33,044 nucleotides of DNA from Anaerolineales bacterium. GTDB lineage: Bacteria > Chloroflexota > Anaerolineae > Anaerolineales > UBA11657. The DNA lies in assembly GCA_022450585.1 (NCBI GenBank), contig JAKUPR010000016.1, forward strand, positions 1-33,044. Reading direction: 5' to 3'. Shown here one piece after another: positions 20,656 to 29,753 of this stretch. Each line of letters opens with the position of its first letter. Position 1 is the first letter of the stretch. Position numbers and translations under genes: made by a program. The notes below the pieces were generated by a model. That model was not told the DNA's origin. It saw only the letters and a list, made by a program, of their open reading frames with translations, and made no database searches.

Positions 20656-21579
20656 ATGTGCGGCATAGCGTGTTATTTGACGAAAATCAATGGAGACCGT
20701 GCCCCAGTCGGGAACAAGGTCCTACATATGCTGAATGCACTTTCGCTACGTGGTCCGGATTCAGCCGGGGTGGCATTGTATGGGCCTCGCTCAAAACACT
20801 TGCTTTTACAGGTGAAGTTGGTAGACACATTAGGTGAAGCAGAGAGCAATAATCTACAGGAACTTGCTGACCACATAACCAATGTTGTAGGTAAAACTGC
20901 GGACATTGCGGAAGTTTCTAGGACGGCCGAATATTTGCGGTTGAAAGTAAGCTTTGGGGGTGATCCAAAGACCTTGGAAAGACATATAGAGTCTGCAGAC
21001 AAAGAAGTCGAAGTACTAAGCATGGGATACAGTCTGGAAATCACAAAGCAAGTCGGGTCACCAGTAAATCTCGACAGCACCTACCACCTAGATGATTTCT
21101 GTGGTTCACACGGAATAGGCCACACACGTTTGTCAACCGAATCGAGCATTGATCTCAGCCATTCGCAACCCTTCTGGTCCCACGGTAATCCTGATCTCGC
21201 CATCGCACATAATGGGCATATTACGAATTATCGCAATCTGAGGTGCAAGTACGAACAAAATGGATTCCACTTTTATACACAGAACGACTCAGAAATCATC
21301 GGGGTATATATTGGAGAGAAATTGTCAATGGGCATGACATTAGCGGAAGCTATGCACGCCTCACTACGAGATTTCGATGGCTCATTCAGCTATCTTGCTG
21401 CGACTGAGGACTCTGTAGGATTCGCCAAAGATCCCTTCGGCTTTAAACCACTTCTGATGACGGAAACTGATGGATTTGTAGCGATAGCAACCGAAGAATT
21501 AGCAATCAGAGCAGCCTTCAAGGGTAATTACAACGTTCATGAGGCACCAGCCGGTGAAGTACAAGCATGGCAACTATAG
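20656..21579 (+). CDS. mgsA: N-methylglutamate synthase subunit A (glutamine amidotransferase class II domain)
   Basis: The 307-residue protein begins MCGIACYLTK, so the start is fixed by Cys2, the N-terminal nucleophile of class II amidotransferases after Met removal. Further family landmarks are RGPDSAGVALYG, GIGHTRLSTES, AHNGHITNYRNLR and NDSEIIGVYI. Homologues (GlxB/MgsA) are one of three separate subunits that together resemble glutamate synthase; the complex converts gamma-glutamylmethylamide to N-methylglutamate. In this subunit gamma-glutamylmethylamide should be hydrolysed or transferred, channelling methylamine to the FMN subunit. No Shine-Dalgarno site is visible upstream. The end overlaps the next gene by 13 bases, showing tight coupling. 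Confidence 0.92.
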   Translation: MCGIACYLTKINGDRAPVGNKVLHMLNALSLRGPDSAGVALYGPRSKHLLLQVKLVDTLGEAESNNLQELADHITNVVGKTADIAEVSRTAEYLRLKVSFGGDPKTLERHIESADKEVEVLSMGYSLEITKQVGSPVNLDSTYHLDDFCGSHGIGHTRLSTESSIDLSHSQPFWSHGNPDLAIAHNGHITNYRNLRCKYEQNGFHFYTQNDSEIIGVYIGEKLSMGMTLAEAMHASLRDFDGSFSYLAATEDSVGFAKDPFGFKPLLMTETDGFVAIATEELAIRAAFKGNYNVHEAPAGEVQAWQL

Positions 21580-22277
21580 ACTGCTTCGACAAAACAGTCC
21601 GAGATGTTAATACCAAGCTCAGGGATTTTGTTTCTGGGGGTAAAAATGATATTCACATCATTAACCCAGAATCGCTACACAATCTGGCCGTCGCGATAAC
21701 TAAAGCTGCCAACATAACGATTGACGGTAGCGTTGGATATTATTGTGCTGGAATGATAGATGGTCCAACTATTAGGATCAACGGTAGTGCTGGATGGGGA
21801 CTCGCCGAGTCGATGCTAAGCGGCACTGTCAGAGTAAACGGAAGCGCTGGTAACGGTGCTGCGGCAGCAATCCGCGACGGCACCGTAATTATAGAAGCCG
21901 ACGCGGCGGCCAGGCTTGGTGTTTCAATGAAAGGCGGGCTAGTACTAGTTGGTGGTAACTGTGGTTACATGGCAGGTTTCATGGGCCAAAAGGGCACGCT
22001 GATTGTCTGCGGAGATGTTGGTGCTGGATTCGCAGACTCAATGTATGAAACGGTATGTTTCGTTGGAGGAGAAATAGCAGAACTCGGCACTGATGCTATC
22101 ATCGAGAAACCTACTGAAGATGAGTACAGCTACTTATCTCGCACCCTCACTTTGCACCTACCAACAAAGATGGAGGCACCTGGTTTTGCTATTGATCGGT
22201 TCAAGAAAGTGATTTCTGGACGCAAGCTATGGAACTTCGATAATCAGGATTGGGAGACTTGGAGAGAGGCTATGTAG
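21567..22277 (+). CDS. mgsB: N-methylglutamate synthase subunit B (GXGXG domain)
   Basis: This 236-residue protein is a free-standing version of the C-terminal GXGXG beta-helix domain of glutamate synthase. The repeating right-handed helix turns are visible as IDGSVGYYCAGMIDG, INGSAGWGLAESMLSG, VNGSAGNGAAAAIRDG and VGGNCGYMAGFMGQKG. The domain is structural and joins the amidotransferase and FMN parts. It starts at ATG 21567 inside the end of mgsA (with GGTGAAG upstream) and its stop is directly followed by the mgsC start, so the three subunits are made together. Confidence 0.92.
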   Translation: MATIDCFDKTVRDVNTKLRDFVSGGKNDIHIINPESLHNLAVAITKAANITIDGSVGYYCAGMIDGPTIRINGSAGWGLAESMLSGTVRVNGSAGNGAAAAIRDGTVIIEADAAARLGVSMKGGLVLVGGNCGYMAGFMGQKGTLIVCGDVGAGFADSMYETVCFVGGEIAELGTDAIIEKPTEDEYSYLSRTLTLHLPTKMEAPGFAIDRFKKVISGRKLWNFDNQDWETWREAM

Positions 22278-23639
22278 ATGTCTAACGAACAAGATATTAA
22301 CCAGCGCTTGCTACAGCAGAGTAGCACTTTCAATAGTCAAGTCATCGATGATATCCAATCCAAGGCAGAGCTCGGTCGCTATCGTATGCGTGGCTATGGC
22401 ACACTGAGGCAACGCACCTGGGCAACATTTGATGACTTAACGTTCATACCCTCGACTCTAACCAGAATTCCTCTAGAAGGGTATCGTGAACGTTGCAAGA
22501 CGAAAACGATTCTCGGCAGCAGATACGCGAAAAAACCAATTGAACTAGAGATTCCGATCATGATTACGGGAATGAGTTGGGGAGCACTATCCTTCAACGC
22601 AAAAGTGGCGCTTGCAAAAGGAGCTGCCAAGGTCGGTTCCTCCAACACTACCGGTGATGGCGGTATGTTACCTGCCGAAAGAGAAAATAGTAAAGTCCTG
22701 ATTTACGAAGTGTTGCCATCTCGTTATGGGATAAATGTACACGACTTGTTGTCCGCTGACGGAATAGAACTCACTATCGGACAGGGAGCAAAACCGGGAA
22801 CTGGGGGCTTGTTGTTGGGAAGCAAAGTTAGGGAAAGCATAGCTGGACAACGTGACTTACCAATTGGAGTTGATCAGCGCAGCCCCGCTAGACACCCGGA
22901 TTTCCTTGGTCCCGACGACATGCGCATCAAGATCGAAGAACTCCGTGAAGCAACAGATTGGAAGGTGCCAATTTTCGTAAAGATGGGTGCTTCGCGCGTT
23001 TTTGATGACGTACGCCTAGCGGCTAAGGCTGGCGCAGACGTAATAGTAGTAGATGGAATGGAGGGTGGTACAGCCGCTTCACCCGAAATAATGCAGGAGC
23101 ATACCGGAACCCCTACCCTTGCGGCTGTTTGTGAGGCCCGTGCTGCGCTAGAGGACATCGGATTGTACGGCGATGTTCAGCTAATTATTGCTGGTGGCAT
23201 CCGCAACGGAGTGGATGCAGCAAAAGCAATAGCTTTAGGTGCAGATGCCATCTATATAGGTACAACAGCTCTGATAGGCCTGAATTGTAATAAGCCGATT
23301 TACACTGAGGACTACCACAAGCTAGGCACAGAACCATATCACTGCCACCATTGTCACACAGGCGGATGCCCTGTCGGAATCACCACACAGGATCCTGAAC
23401 TAATGAAACGCCTCGACATTGCGGAGGGAGCGGAAAGAATCTCCAATCTATTACTTGCCATGACGTATGAAATCCAAATGCTTGCGCGAGCATGTGGCAA
23501 GGCCAACATACACAATCTTGACCCAGATGATATGCGGGCACTTTCTCTAGAAGCATCAATGATCTGTGGTGTACCCCTGGTGGGCACCAACAAGGTGTTC
23601 AGTGATGGACCTGGATGGAAGAGCAAAATTGGTAAATGA
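22278..23639 (+). CDS. mgsC: N-methylglutamate synthase subunit C (FMN/iron-sulfur glutamate synthase domain)
   Basis: The 453-residue catalytic subunit corresponds to the FMN-binding TIM barrel of glutamate synthase. Visible features are PIMITGMSWGALSFNAKVAL, SNTTGDGGMLPAERE, GQGAKPGTGGLLLG, VDGMEGGTAASPEI and LIIAGGIRNGVDAAKAIALG (phosphate-binding). A cysteine cluster, CHHCHTGGCPVG, starting at Cys356 corresponds to the [3Fe-4S] site of glutamate synthase. It would add methylamine to 2-oxoglutarate (or the equivalent glutamate-derived intermediate) and reduce it to N-methylglutamate. The ATG at 22278 immediately follows the mgsB stop, with GGAGAGAGG about 10 bases upstream. Confidence 0.93.
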   Translation: MSNEQDINQRLLQQSSTFNSQVIDDIQSKAELGRYRMRGYGTLRQRTWATFDDLTFIPSTLTRIPLEGYRERCKTKTILGSRYAKKPIELEIPIMITGMSWGALSFNAKVALAKGAAKVGSSNTTGDGGMLPAERENSKVLIYEVLPSRYGINVHDLLSADGIELTIGQGAKPGTGGLLLGSKVRESIAGQRDLPIGVDQRSPARHPDFLGPDDMRIKIEELREATDWKVPIFVKMGASRVFDDVRLAAKAGADVIVVDGMEGGTAASPEIMQEHTGTPTLAAVCEARAALEDIGLYGDVQLIIAGGIRNGVDAAKAIALGADAIYIGTTALIGLNCNKPIYTEDYHKLGTEPYHCHHCHTGGCPVGITTQDPELMKRLDIAEGAERISNLLLAMTYEIQMLARACGKANIHNLDPDDMRALSLEASMICGVPLVGTNKVFSDGPGWKSKIGK

Positions 23640-23709
23640 CACAATGAATATTGTGTGCAAAATCTTGTACAGAGAAGTCAATGCATAGAGTAGATTGAGG
23701 AGACCATTT

Positions 23710-25041
23710 ATGACACTGGATACAGCAAGAAAACTTGTCCAAGAGAAGAGTGTGGATTTCTTTTTATGTTCCTTTGTAGAAATGAGTGGGACACCCAAAG
23801 CTAAATTAGTTCCAGCGGCTCACCTAGAAACGATGGCGGTCGAGGGAGCAGGATTTGCCGGATTTGCTGCTGGTGAAATCGGTCAGAGCCCGCATGACCC
23901 TGACATGGCTAGTATCCCAGATTTTAATTCTCTTACCGTTGTTCCTTGGCGCAGCAACGTTGCATGGGTTGCGGGAGATATCGTGGTTAACAATGAGGAG
24001 TGGCCCTACTGCCCACGGACAATATTGCGAAGACAACTAAAGAAATGTGAAAACCAAGGTTACAATGTCAACATCGGAGTAGAAGCTGAGTTCATGCTCT
24101 TGAAACAAGATGAGAGAGGCAATTATTTTCCTTGGGACGCATTGGACACCTTGGGAAAACCATGCTACGACTTGCGCACATTACATCGCAACCTAGATAT
24201 AATGACCACGTTGCTTAGGTATATCCAAGAAATGGGATGGTACCCTTACGCAAATGACCACGAGGACGCCAACTGTCAGTTCGAGATTAATTGGCGCTAT
24301 GCAGATGCTCTTACCACAGCTGATAGACATACATTTTTCAAATGGATGGTGAAAACTGTAGCCGAAGAAACGAATCTCATGGCTACTTTTATGCCAAAAC
24401 CATTTCAGAACATGACCGGCAATGGAGCACATTGCCACATGAGTCTCTGGGATGGCAACGATGCTAATATGTTCTTGGATGAGCAAGATGAGAACGGACT
24501 TTCTCAGATTGCATATTGGTTTGTCGGTGGCATCCTGCAACACGCCCAGGCACTCGCCGCGCTCACCAATCCCATCGTGAATAGTTATAAACGCCTTGTT
24601 CGTGGCGCTCCTCGCTCCGGCGCGACATGGGCCCCTGTATACGTAACTTATGGAGGCAGTAACCGCTCACAAATGATACGCATTCCTGGACCAGGGGACA
24701 TAGAATGCCGTACACTCGACGGTGCAGCCAATCCCTATCTTGCAATCGCCGCTATGATTGCCGCAGGATTGGACGGCATCGAGAACAAAATTGATCCGGG
24801 AACTAGAAACGACGACAATCTTTACGAGGTACCTGATACCGAAATACGGCAGCGTGAAATTGGTTACCTGCCAACAACATTAGATGAGGCGTTAGATCAC
24901 CTCGAACAAGACGATGTAGTCAAAGAGGCCCTTGGGAACACTTACGCGCAATACTATATTAATGTTAAACGCGACGAATGGCAGCGATATAACCTAAGTG
25001 TGAGCCAATGGGAGAAAGACAACTACTTGGAGGTGTTTTGA
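23710..25041 (+). CDS. gmaS: Gamma-glutamylmethylamide synthetase (type III glutamine-synthetase-like)
   Basis: The 443-residue protein is a glutamine synthetase homologue. It shows GVEAEFMLL (metal/glutamate site), NDHEDANCQFEINW, FMPKPFQNMTGNGAHCHMSLW (the NGxGxHxH substrate and metal region), RLVRGAPRSGATWAPVYV and IECRTLDGAANPYL. The opening DFFLCSFVEMSGTPKAKLVP and the length fit the type III glutamate-ammonia ligase group that contains GmaS, which joins methylamine and glutamate using ATP. Its place between mgsABC and mgdABCD makes a methylamine substrate much more likely than ammonia. The start is ATG 23710, with TGAGGAG eight bases upstream, rather than an upstream TTG at 23695. Confidence 0.9.
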   Translation: MTLDTARKLVQEKSVDFFLCSFVEMSGTPKAKLVPAAHLETMAVEGAGFAGFAAGEIGQSPHDPDMASIPDFNSLTVVPWRSNVAWVAGDIVVNNEEWPYCPRTILRRQLKKCENQGYNVNIGVEAEFMLLKQDERGNYFPWDALDTLGKPCYDLRTLHRNLDIMTTLLRYIQEMGWYPYANDHEDANCQFEINWRYADALTTADRHTFFKWMVKTVAEETNLMATFMPKPFQNMTGNGAHCHMSLWDGNDANMFLDEQDENGLSQIAYWFVGGILQHAQALAALTNPIVNSYKRLVRGAPRSGATWAPVYVTYGGSNRSQMIRIPGPGDIECRTLDGAANPYLAIAAMIAAGLDGIENKIDPGTRNDDNLYEVPDTEIRQREIGYLPTTLDEALDHLEQDDVVKEALGNTYAQYYINVKRDEWQRYNLSVSQWEKDNYLEVF

Positions 25042-25145
25042 AGTCCAGTTCCCCAACAAGATCTAAGAAATGCAAATCCCAACAGCAGTGTTTCTCAGCA
25101 ACGTTCTGTTAATGGCAAACTCCAAAGATTGTTTGAAATACGCTA

Positions 25146-25165
25146 TTGACATTACGGTTGACATT
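25146..25165 (+). promoter_or_regulatory. Direct repeat TTGACATT x2 upstream of mgdA
   Basis: TTGACATT occurs at 25146-25153 and again at 25158-25165, 12 bases apart, ending 12 bases before the mgdA start. The hexamers resemble -35 boxes, but no -10 follows within range before the start codon, so a regulator-binding site or a chance repeat is as likely. It lies in the only sizeable gap (136 bases) within the eight-gene block. Confidence 0.25.
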
Positions 25166-25177
25166 CGCGCAACCTGA

Positions 25178-26416
25178 ATGTCAATTAAACTGGTGCGGCA
25201 GGCATTGCAAGGGAATCGGCCAATGTCGCGAATGTGGCAAGTTCACGAACTAAGAGATCGCTACGATGCCGTGATTATAGGCGGGGGAGCACACGGTCTT
25301 TGCTGTGCTTATTACCTCGCGTCAGAACACGGTATCAATAATGTGGCTGTTCTAGAAAAACGCTATATAGGCTCTGGCGGCAGCGGGCGCAACACTGCCA
25401 TTGTACGGAGCAACTACCTGACGCCAGCCGGGGTCCGCTTCTACGATGCTAGCCTGAAGCTTTACGAGCGCATGGCCGTCGAGCTGGACATAAACGTAAT
25501 GCTGAGCCAGCGCGGACACATAACACTTGCCCACAACGACATCTCCTTACGAACGATGCGTCGACGCGCCGAAGTCAACCGCTTGCAGGGCGTAGAATCT
25601 CGCCTCATCCTTCCAGACGAAATAAAACAACTTTGTCCCGTTCTGGATGTCAGCGACCGACCGCGTTACCCTATTATCGGCGCACTCTATCATCCACCTG
25701 GTGGAATCATCCGCCATGATGCAGTAGTGTGGGGATATGCGCATCAGGCAGATGCCCATGGCGTGCATATTCACCAGATGACCGAAGTCACCGGCATAGA
25801 AGTGTCTGGCGCAAAGGTCACTGGAGTGAAAACGAATCGGGGACAGATCAAGACTGAAACCGTATTAAACGCTACAGCCGGGTGGTGCTCAACCATTTCC
25901 GCTATGGCGGGTCTCAGGCTACCAGTGATTACCTCGCCTCTGCAGGCAGCTGTAACTGAACCACTCAAACCGTTTCTAGACGTGGTGGTAGTCTCTGGTA
26001 GCCTCCATGTATATGTCAGTCAGTCAGACAGGGGCGAATTGGTAATGGGAGCCAGTGTTGATCCATTTCCCTCATACTCATCACGTGGTTCGCTTGATTT
26101 TGCCGAAAGCCTAGCAAGCCACATTATAGAACTGATGCCAGGTTTGCAGCGCGTACGTCTAATGCGTCAGTGGGCCGGCATAGTCGATATGACCCCAGAT
26201 TACAGTCCAATTATGGGATTCACGCCAGTAGAAGGATTCTTCGTTGATGTAGGCTGGGGAACATACGGTTTCAAGGCATCACCAATTGCAGGCAAGATGC
26301 TGGCAGAATGCATCGCCACTAAGCGTACACCTGATTTAATTACACCTTTCAGTCTCTCTCGTTTTAATGAGTTTGATCTTATGGGAGAAGCAGGGGCTGC
26401 TTCAGTTGGCCACTGA
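25178..26416 (+). CDS. mgdA: N-methylglutamate dehydrogenase subunit A (sarcosine oxidase beta-like, SoxB)
   Basis: This 412-residue flavoprotein is the beta-type catalytic subunit of a heterotetrameric sarcosine-oxidase family enzyme. The FAD site is YDAVIIGGGAHGLCCAYYLA (about 29-48). RNTAIVRSNYL (71-81) and GGIIRHDAVVWGYA (175-188) are typical of the family; His180 in RHDAV corresponds to the His that carries covalent FMN in characterised sarcosine oxidases. The C-terminal GWGTYGFKASP closes the FAD site. In NMG dehydrogenases this subunit oxidises the N-methyl group to an imine. The N-terminus (LVRQALQGNRPMSRMWQ) fits family starts, although no Shine-Dalgarno sequence is visible. Confidence 0.92.
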   Translation: MSIKLVRQALQGNRPMSRMWQVHELRDRYDAVIIGGGAHGLCCAYYLASEHGINNVAVLEKRYIGSGGSGRNTAIVRSNYLTPAGVRFYDASLKLYERMAVELDINVMLSQRGHITLAHNDISLRTMRRRAEVNRLQGVESRLILPDEIKQLCPVLDVSDRPRYPIIGALYHPPGGIIRHDAVVWGYAHQADAHGVHIHQMTEVTGIEVSGAKVTGVKTNRGQIKTETVLNATAGWCSTISAMAGLRLPVITSPLQAAVTEPLKPFLDVVVVSGSLHVYVSQSDRGELVMGASVDPFPSYSSRGSLDFAESLASHIIELMPGLQRVRLMRQWAGIVDMTPDYSPIMGFTPVEGFFVDVGWGTYGFKASPIAGKMLAECIATKRTPDLITPFSLSRFNEFDLMGEAGAASVGH

Positions 26417-26441
26417 AAGTTAATTGATTAGGAATAGAACC

Positions 26442-26711
26442 ATGCTTATTCTCAAATGCCCGAATTGTGGCCAACGAAATGTCAGCGAGTTTCGAAATGG
26501 GGGCGAATATAGGCCAAGACCATCCCGGCCACTTGATGCGGACGACCAACAATGGTCAAACTACGTATTCTTCCGTCACAATGTTTCTGGTCTGCAAAAG
26601 GAATGGTGGTATCATCGCAATGGGTGCGGACTATGGTTTTTAGCGGAACGACATACCAAGACCAACGAGATACTGTCAACTTTTCGTTGGGGGCCAGATA
26701 GAACAGAGTAA
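26442..26711 (+). CDS. mgdB: N-methylglutamate dehydrogenase subunit B (sarcosine oxidase delta-like, SoxD)
   Basis: The 89-residue protein has the delta-subunit zinc site: Cys6 and Cys9 in LKCPNCG, and the later His and Cys in WWYHRNGCGLWF. Other family marks are FRNGGEYRPRP and a C-terminal RHTKTNEIL segment. The delta subunit is structural and holds the complex together. The start is the ATG at 26442 because AGGAA lies eight bases upstream; a TTG frame start at 26424 would add six residues before the conserved MLILKCP start. It sits 25 bases after mgdA and one base before mgdC. Confidence 0.92.
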   Translation: MLILKCPNCGQRNVSEFRNGGEYRPRPSRPLDADDQQWSNYVFFRHNVSGLQKEWWYHRNGCGLWFLAERHTKTNEILSTFRWGPDRTE

Positions 26712-26712
26712 T

Positions 26713-29700
26713 ATGTCAAATACACTACTCTTTGTCATAGTAATCGGTGCTACATTGATGTTGGTAATAGGTGGCGCTGTCACTATAGCGATTACGCTAT
26801 ATCGAGCAAATCGGTTGATAGTTTCAGAGGTTGTATTGCCACATCTTGAAAAAGTGATGGGCGCACGATTACCATCGCAACCCGTCGAATTAATCAACCG
26901 TAAGGAAGAGATGCGCTTTACCTTTGAAGGCAATGAATACTCGGCCTTCAAAGGAGATACTATTGCATCAGCTCTAGCGGCTTCGGGGATAAAGATATTC
27001 AGCCGATCATTCAAATATCACCGACCGAGAGGTTTGCTTTGCTGCTCAGGTCACTGCCCGAATTGCCTTGTCCAGATTGGAGATGAGCCTAACGTCCGCG
27101 CCTGTCGCCAGCGCGTGGCTCCCGACATGATTGTCAAGCCACAGAATGTCACCCCGACTCTGATGTGGGATCTGCTTGCACCGATCATGCGCTTTCTTTC
27201 TCCATTTATGCCAGTGGGTTTTTATTATAAAACCCTCTATCGTCCGAAGTGGATATGGAAAGTTGCCGAACCACTGCTCCGCGCGGCAGGCGGACTCGGT
27301 AAGGCAAGTCACTCAGAAAGTCCGGAAGACACTTTTGACAAACAATACTTGCACGGTGATGTCGTTGTGATAGGCGGCGGTCCTACTGGCATCAGCGCAG
27401 CACTCAGCGCAGCCGGGTCTGATGCAAAGGTACTGCTAATCGATGAGAACGACCAACTTGGCGGATATCTTCGCATCAAGGCAGAAGCCAAGGATGTAGT
27501 TGACGAATTGTGTGCATCTGTGTATGCACATCCGAATATCCAGACTCTTACTGAGACAACAGTGACAGGGTGTTATGACCATAATTGGCTAGCTGCCACG
27601 CACGGGGATAGACTGTACAAAATAAGGGCAGATAAAGTGGTGCTGGCTACAGGAGTAGTTGAGCGACCGCTTGTATTCGACAACAATGATCTGCCAGGTG
27701 TTATGCTTGGCAGCGCAGCGCAGTACTTGTTACATTTATATGCAGTTAGACCGGGTCGCCGTGCTGTGGTAGTCACTGCTAATGATGATGGCTGGGATGT
27801 AGCGGCTGATTTGCATGCTGCCGGAATAGAAGTGGTAGCACTGGCAGATGAGAGAGAACGTGCTGCATGCAGCAGTGCCAAAATGGAATCGCTAGAAGCA
27901 GAATTGCCCGTGTTCTGGAGACACATCGTGACTTCGGCACACGGAAACACGGCGGTGAATGCGGCCACAATCGCTCCTCTTGAAAGTGATGGTAGTCTCA
28001 CAACCCGCCGCACCAGATTAGAATGCGATTTGCTGCTAGTTAGTATAGGATGGACTCCAAACACCGGTTTAGCATATCAAGCTGGCGTCGAGTTTGGTTA
28101 TGATGAGGATCGAGCAGAATTGATGGCTCGGAATATGCCTGATGACTTCATTATTGCTGGACGAGCGGCAGGAACACATATGCTAGAACACCAAATTACT
28201 GAAGGCGCACTAGCAGGTCGCAGGATGGCCTCTGCCGCTGGGTACGGCGATGCACCTACAACATCTGAGTGGACTTTCGTACAGGAAGAAAAGAAACGCG
28301 AAGTAACGCGCAGCTCGCAACGCACCATTGTGAAAGGATCAAGTAAAAGGTTTTTGTGCTATTGCGAGGATGTTACTGACAAAGATCTTACTACTGCTGT
28401 TGCTGAGGGATACGATAGTATTGAGCTACTGAAGAGATACAGCACAATCTCAATGGGGCCATGCCAAGGGAAGATGTGCTCGATGAACGCCGTACACCTG
28501 TGTGCGCATGCTAATACGTCCACCGTGGACGAGACTGGCAGTACCACTACGCGCCCGCCTATGACACCGATTTCACTTGGCGCCCTTGCAGGGCAGAATA
28601 TGGAGCCTGTGCGGATAACACCTATTCACGATTGGCACTTGGGCCAGGGCGCAAAGATGATGGTGGCCGGTCTATGGCTACGCCCAGAGCATTATGGCAA
28701 CCCCACGGAGGAGGTTCGTGCGGTACGTGAGCGTGTAGGCGTCATAGATGTGAGTACTCTAGGCAAATATAAACTGACCGGACCACACGTACCTAACATT
28801 CTGGAGAAGGTGTACACAAATCGTTGGCGGCAATTGGCCGTGGGACGGGTGCGTTATGGAGTAATGTGTAATGCAGAAGGCATTGTCATTGATGATGGTG
28901 TCACTGCTCGTTTTGATGAACGCGAATGGTACATGACCACCACCTCCGGAGGTGCTGGTGCAATTTACGAATGGATACAATGGTGGATGCAATCAGGATG
29001 GGGAGACGGGGTACAACTAATCAACCGCTCTGACGATTTTGCCGCATTTAATCTTGCAGGACCAAAGGCACGCACTCTGTTGAAGGAATTAACTGATATA
29101 CAGCTTGACAACAAAGAATTTCCTTACATGCACGTGCGTTCCGGAGTAGTAGCTGAAGTTCCATGTAGATTATTGCGCATTGGTTTTACCGGCGAACTAT
29201 CATACGAGATACATTGCCCTGCGAGTTATGGCCAACATCTCTGGGAGCAATTGTTACAAGCGGGAGAACAGTTTGGGATTATGCCATTCGGAGTAGAAGC
29301 ACAGCGCGTACTGCGTCTAGAAAAGGGACATCTTATTATCGGTCAAGACACTGATGCTCTCTCAAATCCGATTGCCGCGAACCTCGAATGGGCAGTAAAA
29401 CTTGAGAAAGATGACTTCCTCGGACAACGGTCATTATTGCGTGTGGTAGAAAACGGGCTCAAACAACGGCTTATCGGCTTCAAAGTTAACGAAACTGGAC
29501 CGACACCCGAGGAAGGGCTGCAAATCGTAAGTATAAATTCGAATAGCAAACAGCGGAAAATAATCGGTTGGGTCAGTTCCTGTCGCTTCAGCCCAACTTT
29601 GAACCAGGTAATCGGTCTCTGTTGGCTGCCTACTGAGATTGCTGATGTCGACGGTGCCGAATTCATCATTTGGAGGGAGGAACGGGCCCTAACTGCACAT

Positions 29701-29751
29701 GTTCATCACGGTGCATTTTACGACTCGAATGGAGCACAACTACGTAGTTAG
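26713..29751 (+). CDS. mgdC: N-methylglutamate dehydrogenase subunit C (sarcosine oxidase alpha-like, SoxA) with membrane anchor
   Basis: The 1012-residue protein has the full alpha-subunit layout. A [2Fe-2S]-like domain (about 65-140, CCSGHCPNC plus Cys131-type RACR) is followed by a FAD/NAD-binding domain starting VVVIGGGPTGISAALSAA (about 216-233) and a cysteine-rich BFD-like segment with CYCEDVTDKDL and GPCQGKMC (about 550-600). The C-terminal half is a GcvT-like tetrahydrofolate domain from about 635, ending WREERALTAHVHHG. This half would capture the methyl carbon as methylene-tetrahydrofolate. Unlike textbook alpha subunits it begins with a hydrophobic helix, residues 4-29 (LLFVIVIGATLMLVIGG). 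The start one base after the mgdB stop is secure by coupling. Membrane attachment would suit electron delivery to the respiratory chain. Confidence 0.92.
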   Translation: MSNTLLFVIVIGATLMLVIGGAVTIAITLYRANRLIVSEVVLPHLEKVMGARLPSQPVELINRKEEMRFTFEGNEYSAFKGDTIASALAASGIKIFSRSFKYHRPRGLLCCSGHCPNCLVQIGDEPNVRACRQRVAPDMIVKPQNVTPTLMWDLLAPIMRFLSPFMPVGFYYKTLYRPKWIWKVAEPLLRAAGGLGKASHSESPEDTFDKQYLHGDVVVIGGGPTGISAALSAAGSDAKVLLIDENDQLGGYLRIKAEAKDVVDELCASVYAHPNIQTLTETTVTGCYDHNWLAATHGDRLYKIRADKVVLATGVVERPLVFDNNDLPGVMLGSAAQYLLHLYAVRPGRRAVVVTANDDGWDVAADLHAAGIEVVALADERERAACSSAKMESLEAELPVFWRHIVTSAHGNTAVNAATIAPLESDGSLTTRRTRLECDLLLVSIGWTPNTGLAYQAGVEFGYDEDRAELMARNMPDDFIIAGRAAGTHMLEHQITEGALAGRRMASAAGYGDAPTTSEWTFVQEEKKREVTRSSQRTIVKGSSKRFLCYCEDVTDKDLTTAVAEGYDSIELLKRYSTISMGPCQGKMCSMNAVHLCAHANTSTVDETGSTTTRPPMTPISLGALAGQNMEPVRITPIHDWHLGQGAKMMVAGLWLRPEHYGNPTEEVRAVRERVGVIDVSTLGKYKLTGPHVPNILEKVYTNRWRQLAVGRVRYGVMCNAEGIVIDDGVTARFDEREWYMTTTSGGAGAIYEWIQWWMQSGWGDGVQLINRSDDFAAFNLAGPKARTLLKELTDIQLDNKEFPYMHVRSGVVAEVPCRLLRIGFTGELSYEIHCPASYGQHLWEQLLQAGEQFGIMPFGVEAQRVLRLEKGHLIIGQDTDALSNPIAANLEWAVKLEKDDFLGQRSLLRVVENGLKQRLIGFKVNETGPTPEEGLQIVSINSNSKQRKIIGWVSSCRFSPTLNQVIGLCWLPTEIADVDGAEFIIWREERALTAHVHHGAFYDSNGAQLRS

Positions 29752-29753
29752 AC

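Noticed and set aside
23710-25041. Calling gmaS an ordinary glutamine synthetase
   Set aside because: The sequence opening and length fit the type III group, and the gene sits between mgsABC and mgdABCD, which fits methylamine as substrate better than ammonia.
27573-28064. A 163-codon frame antisense to mgdC
   Set aside because: It lies wholly inside the FAD domain of mgdC and its composition (rich in Ser, Ala and Leu) is that of a reverse-frame shadow.
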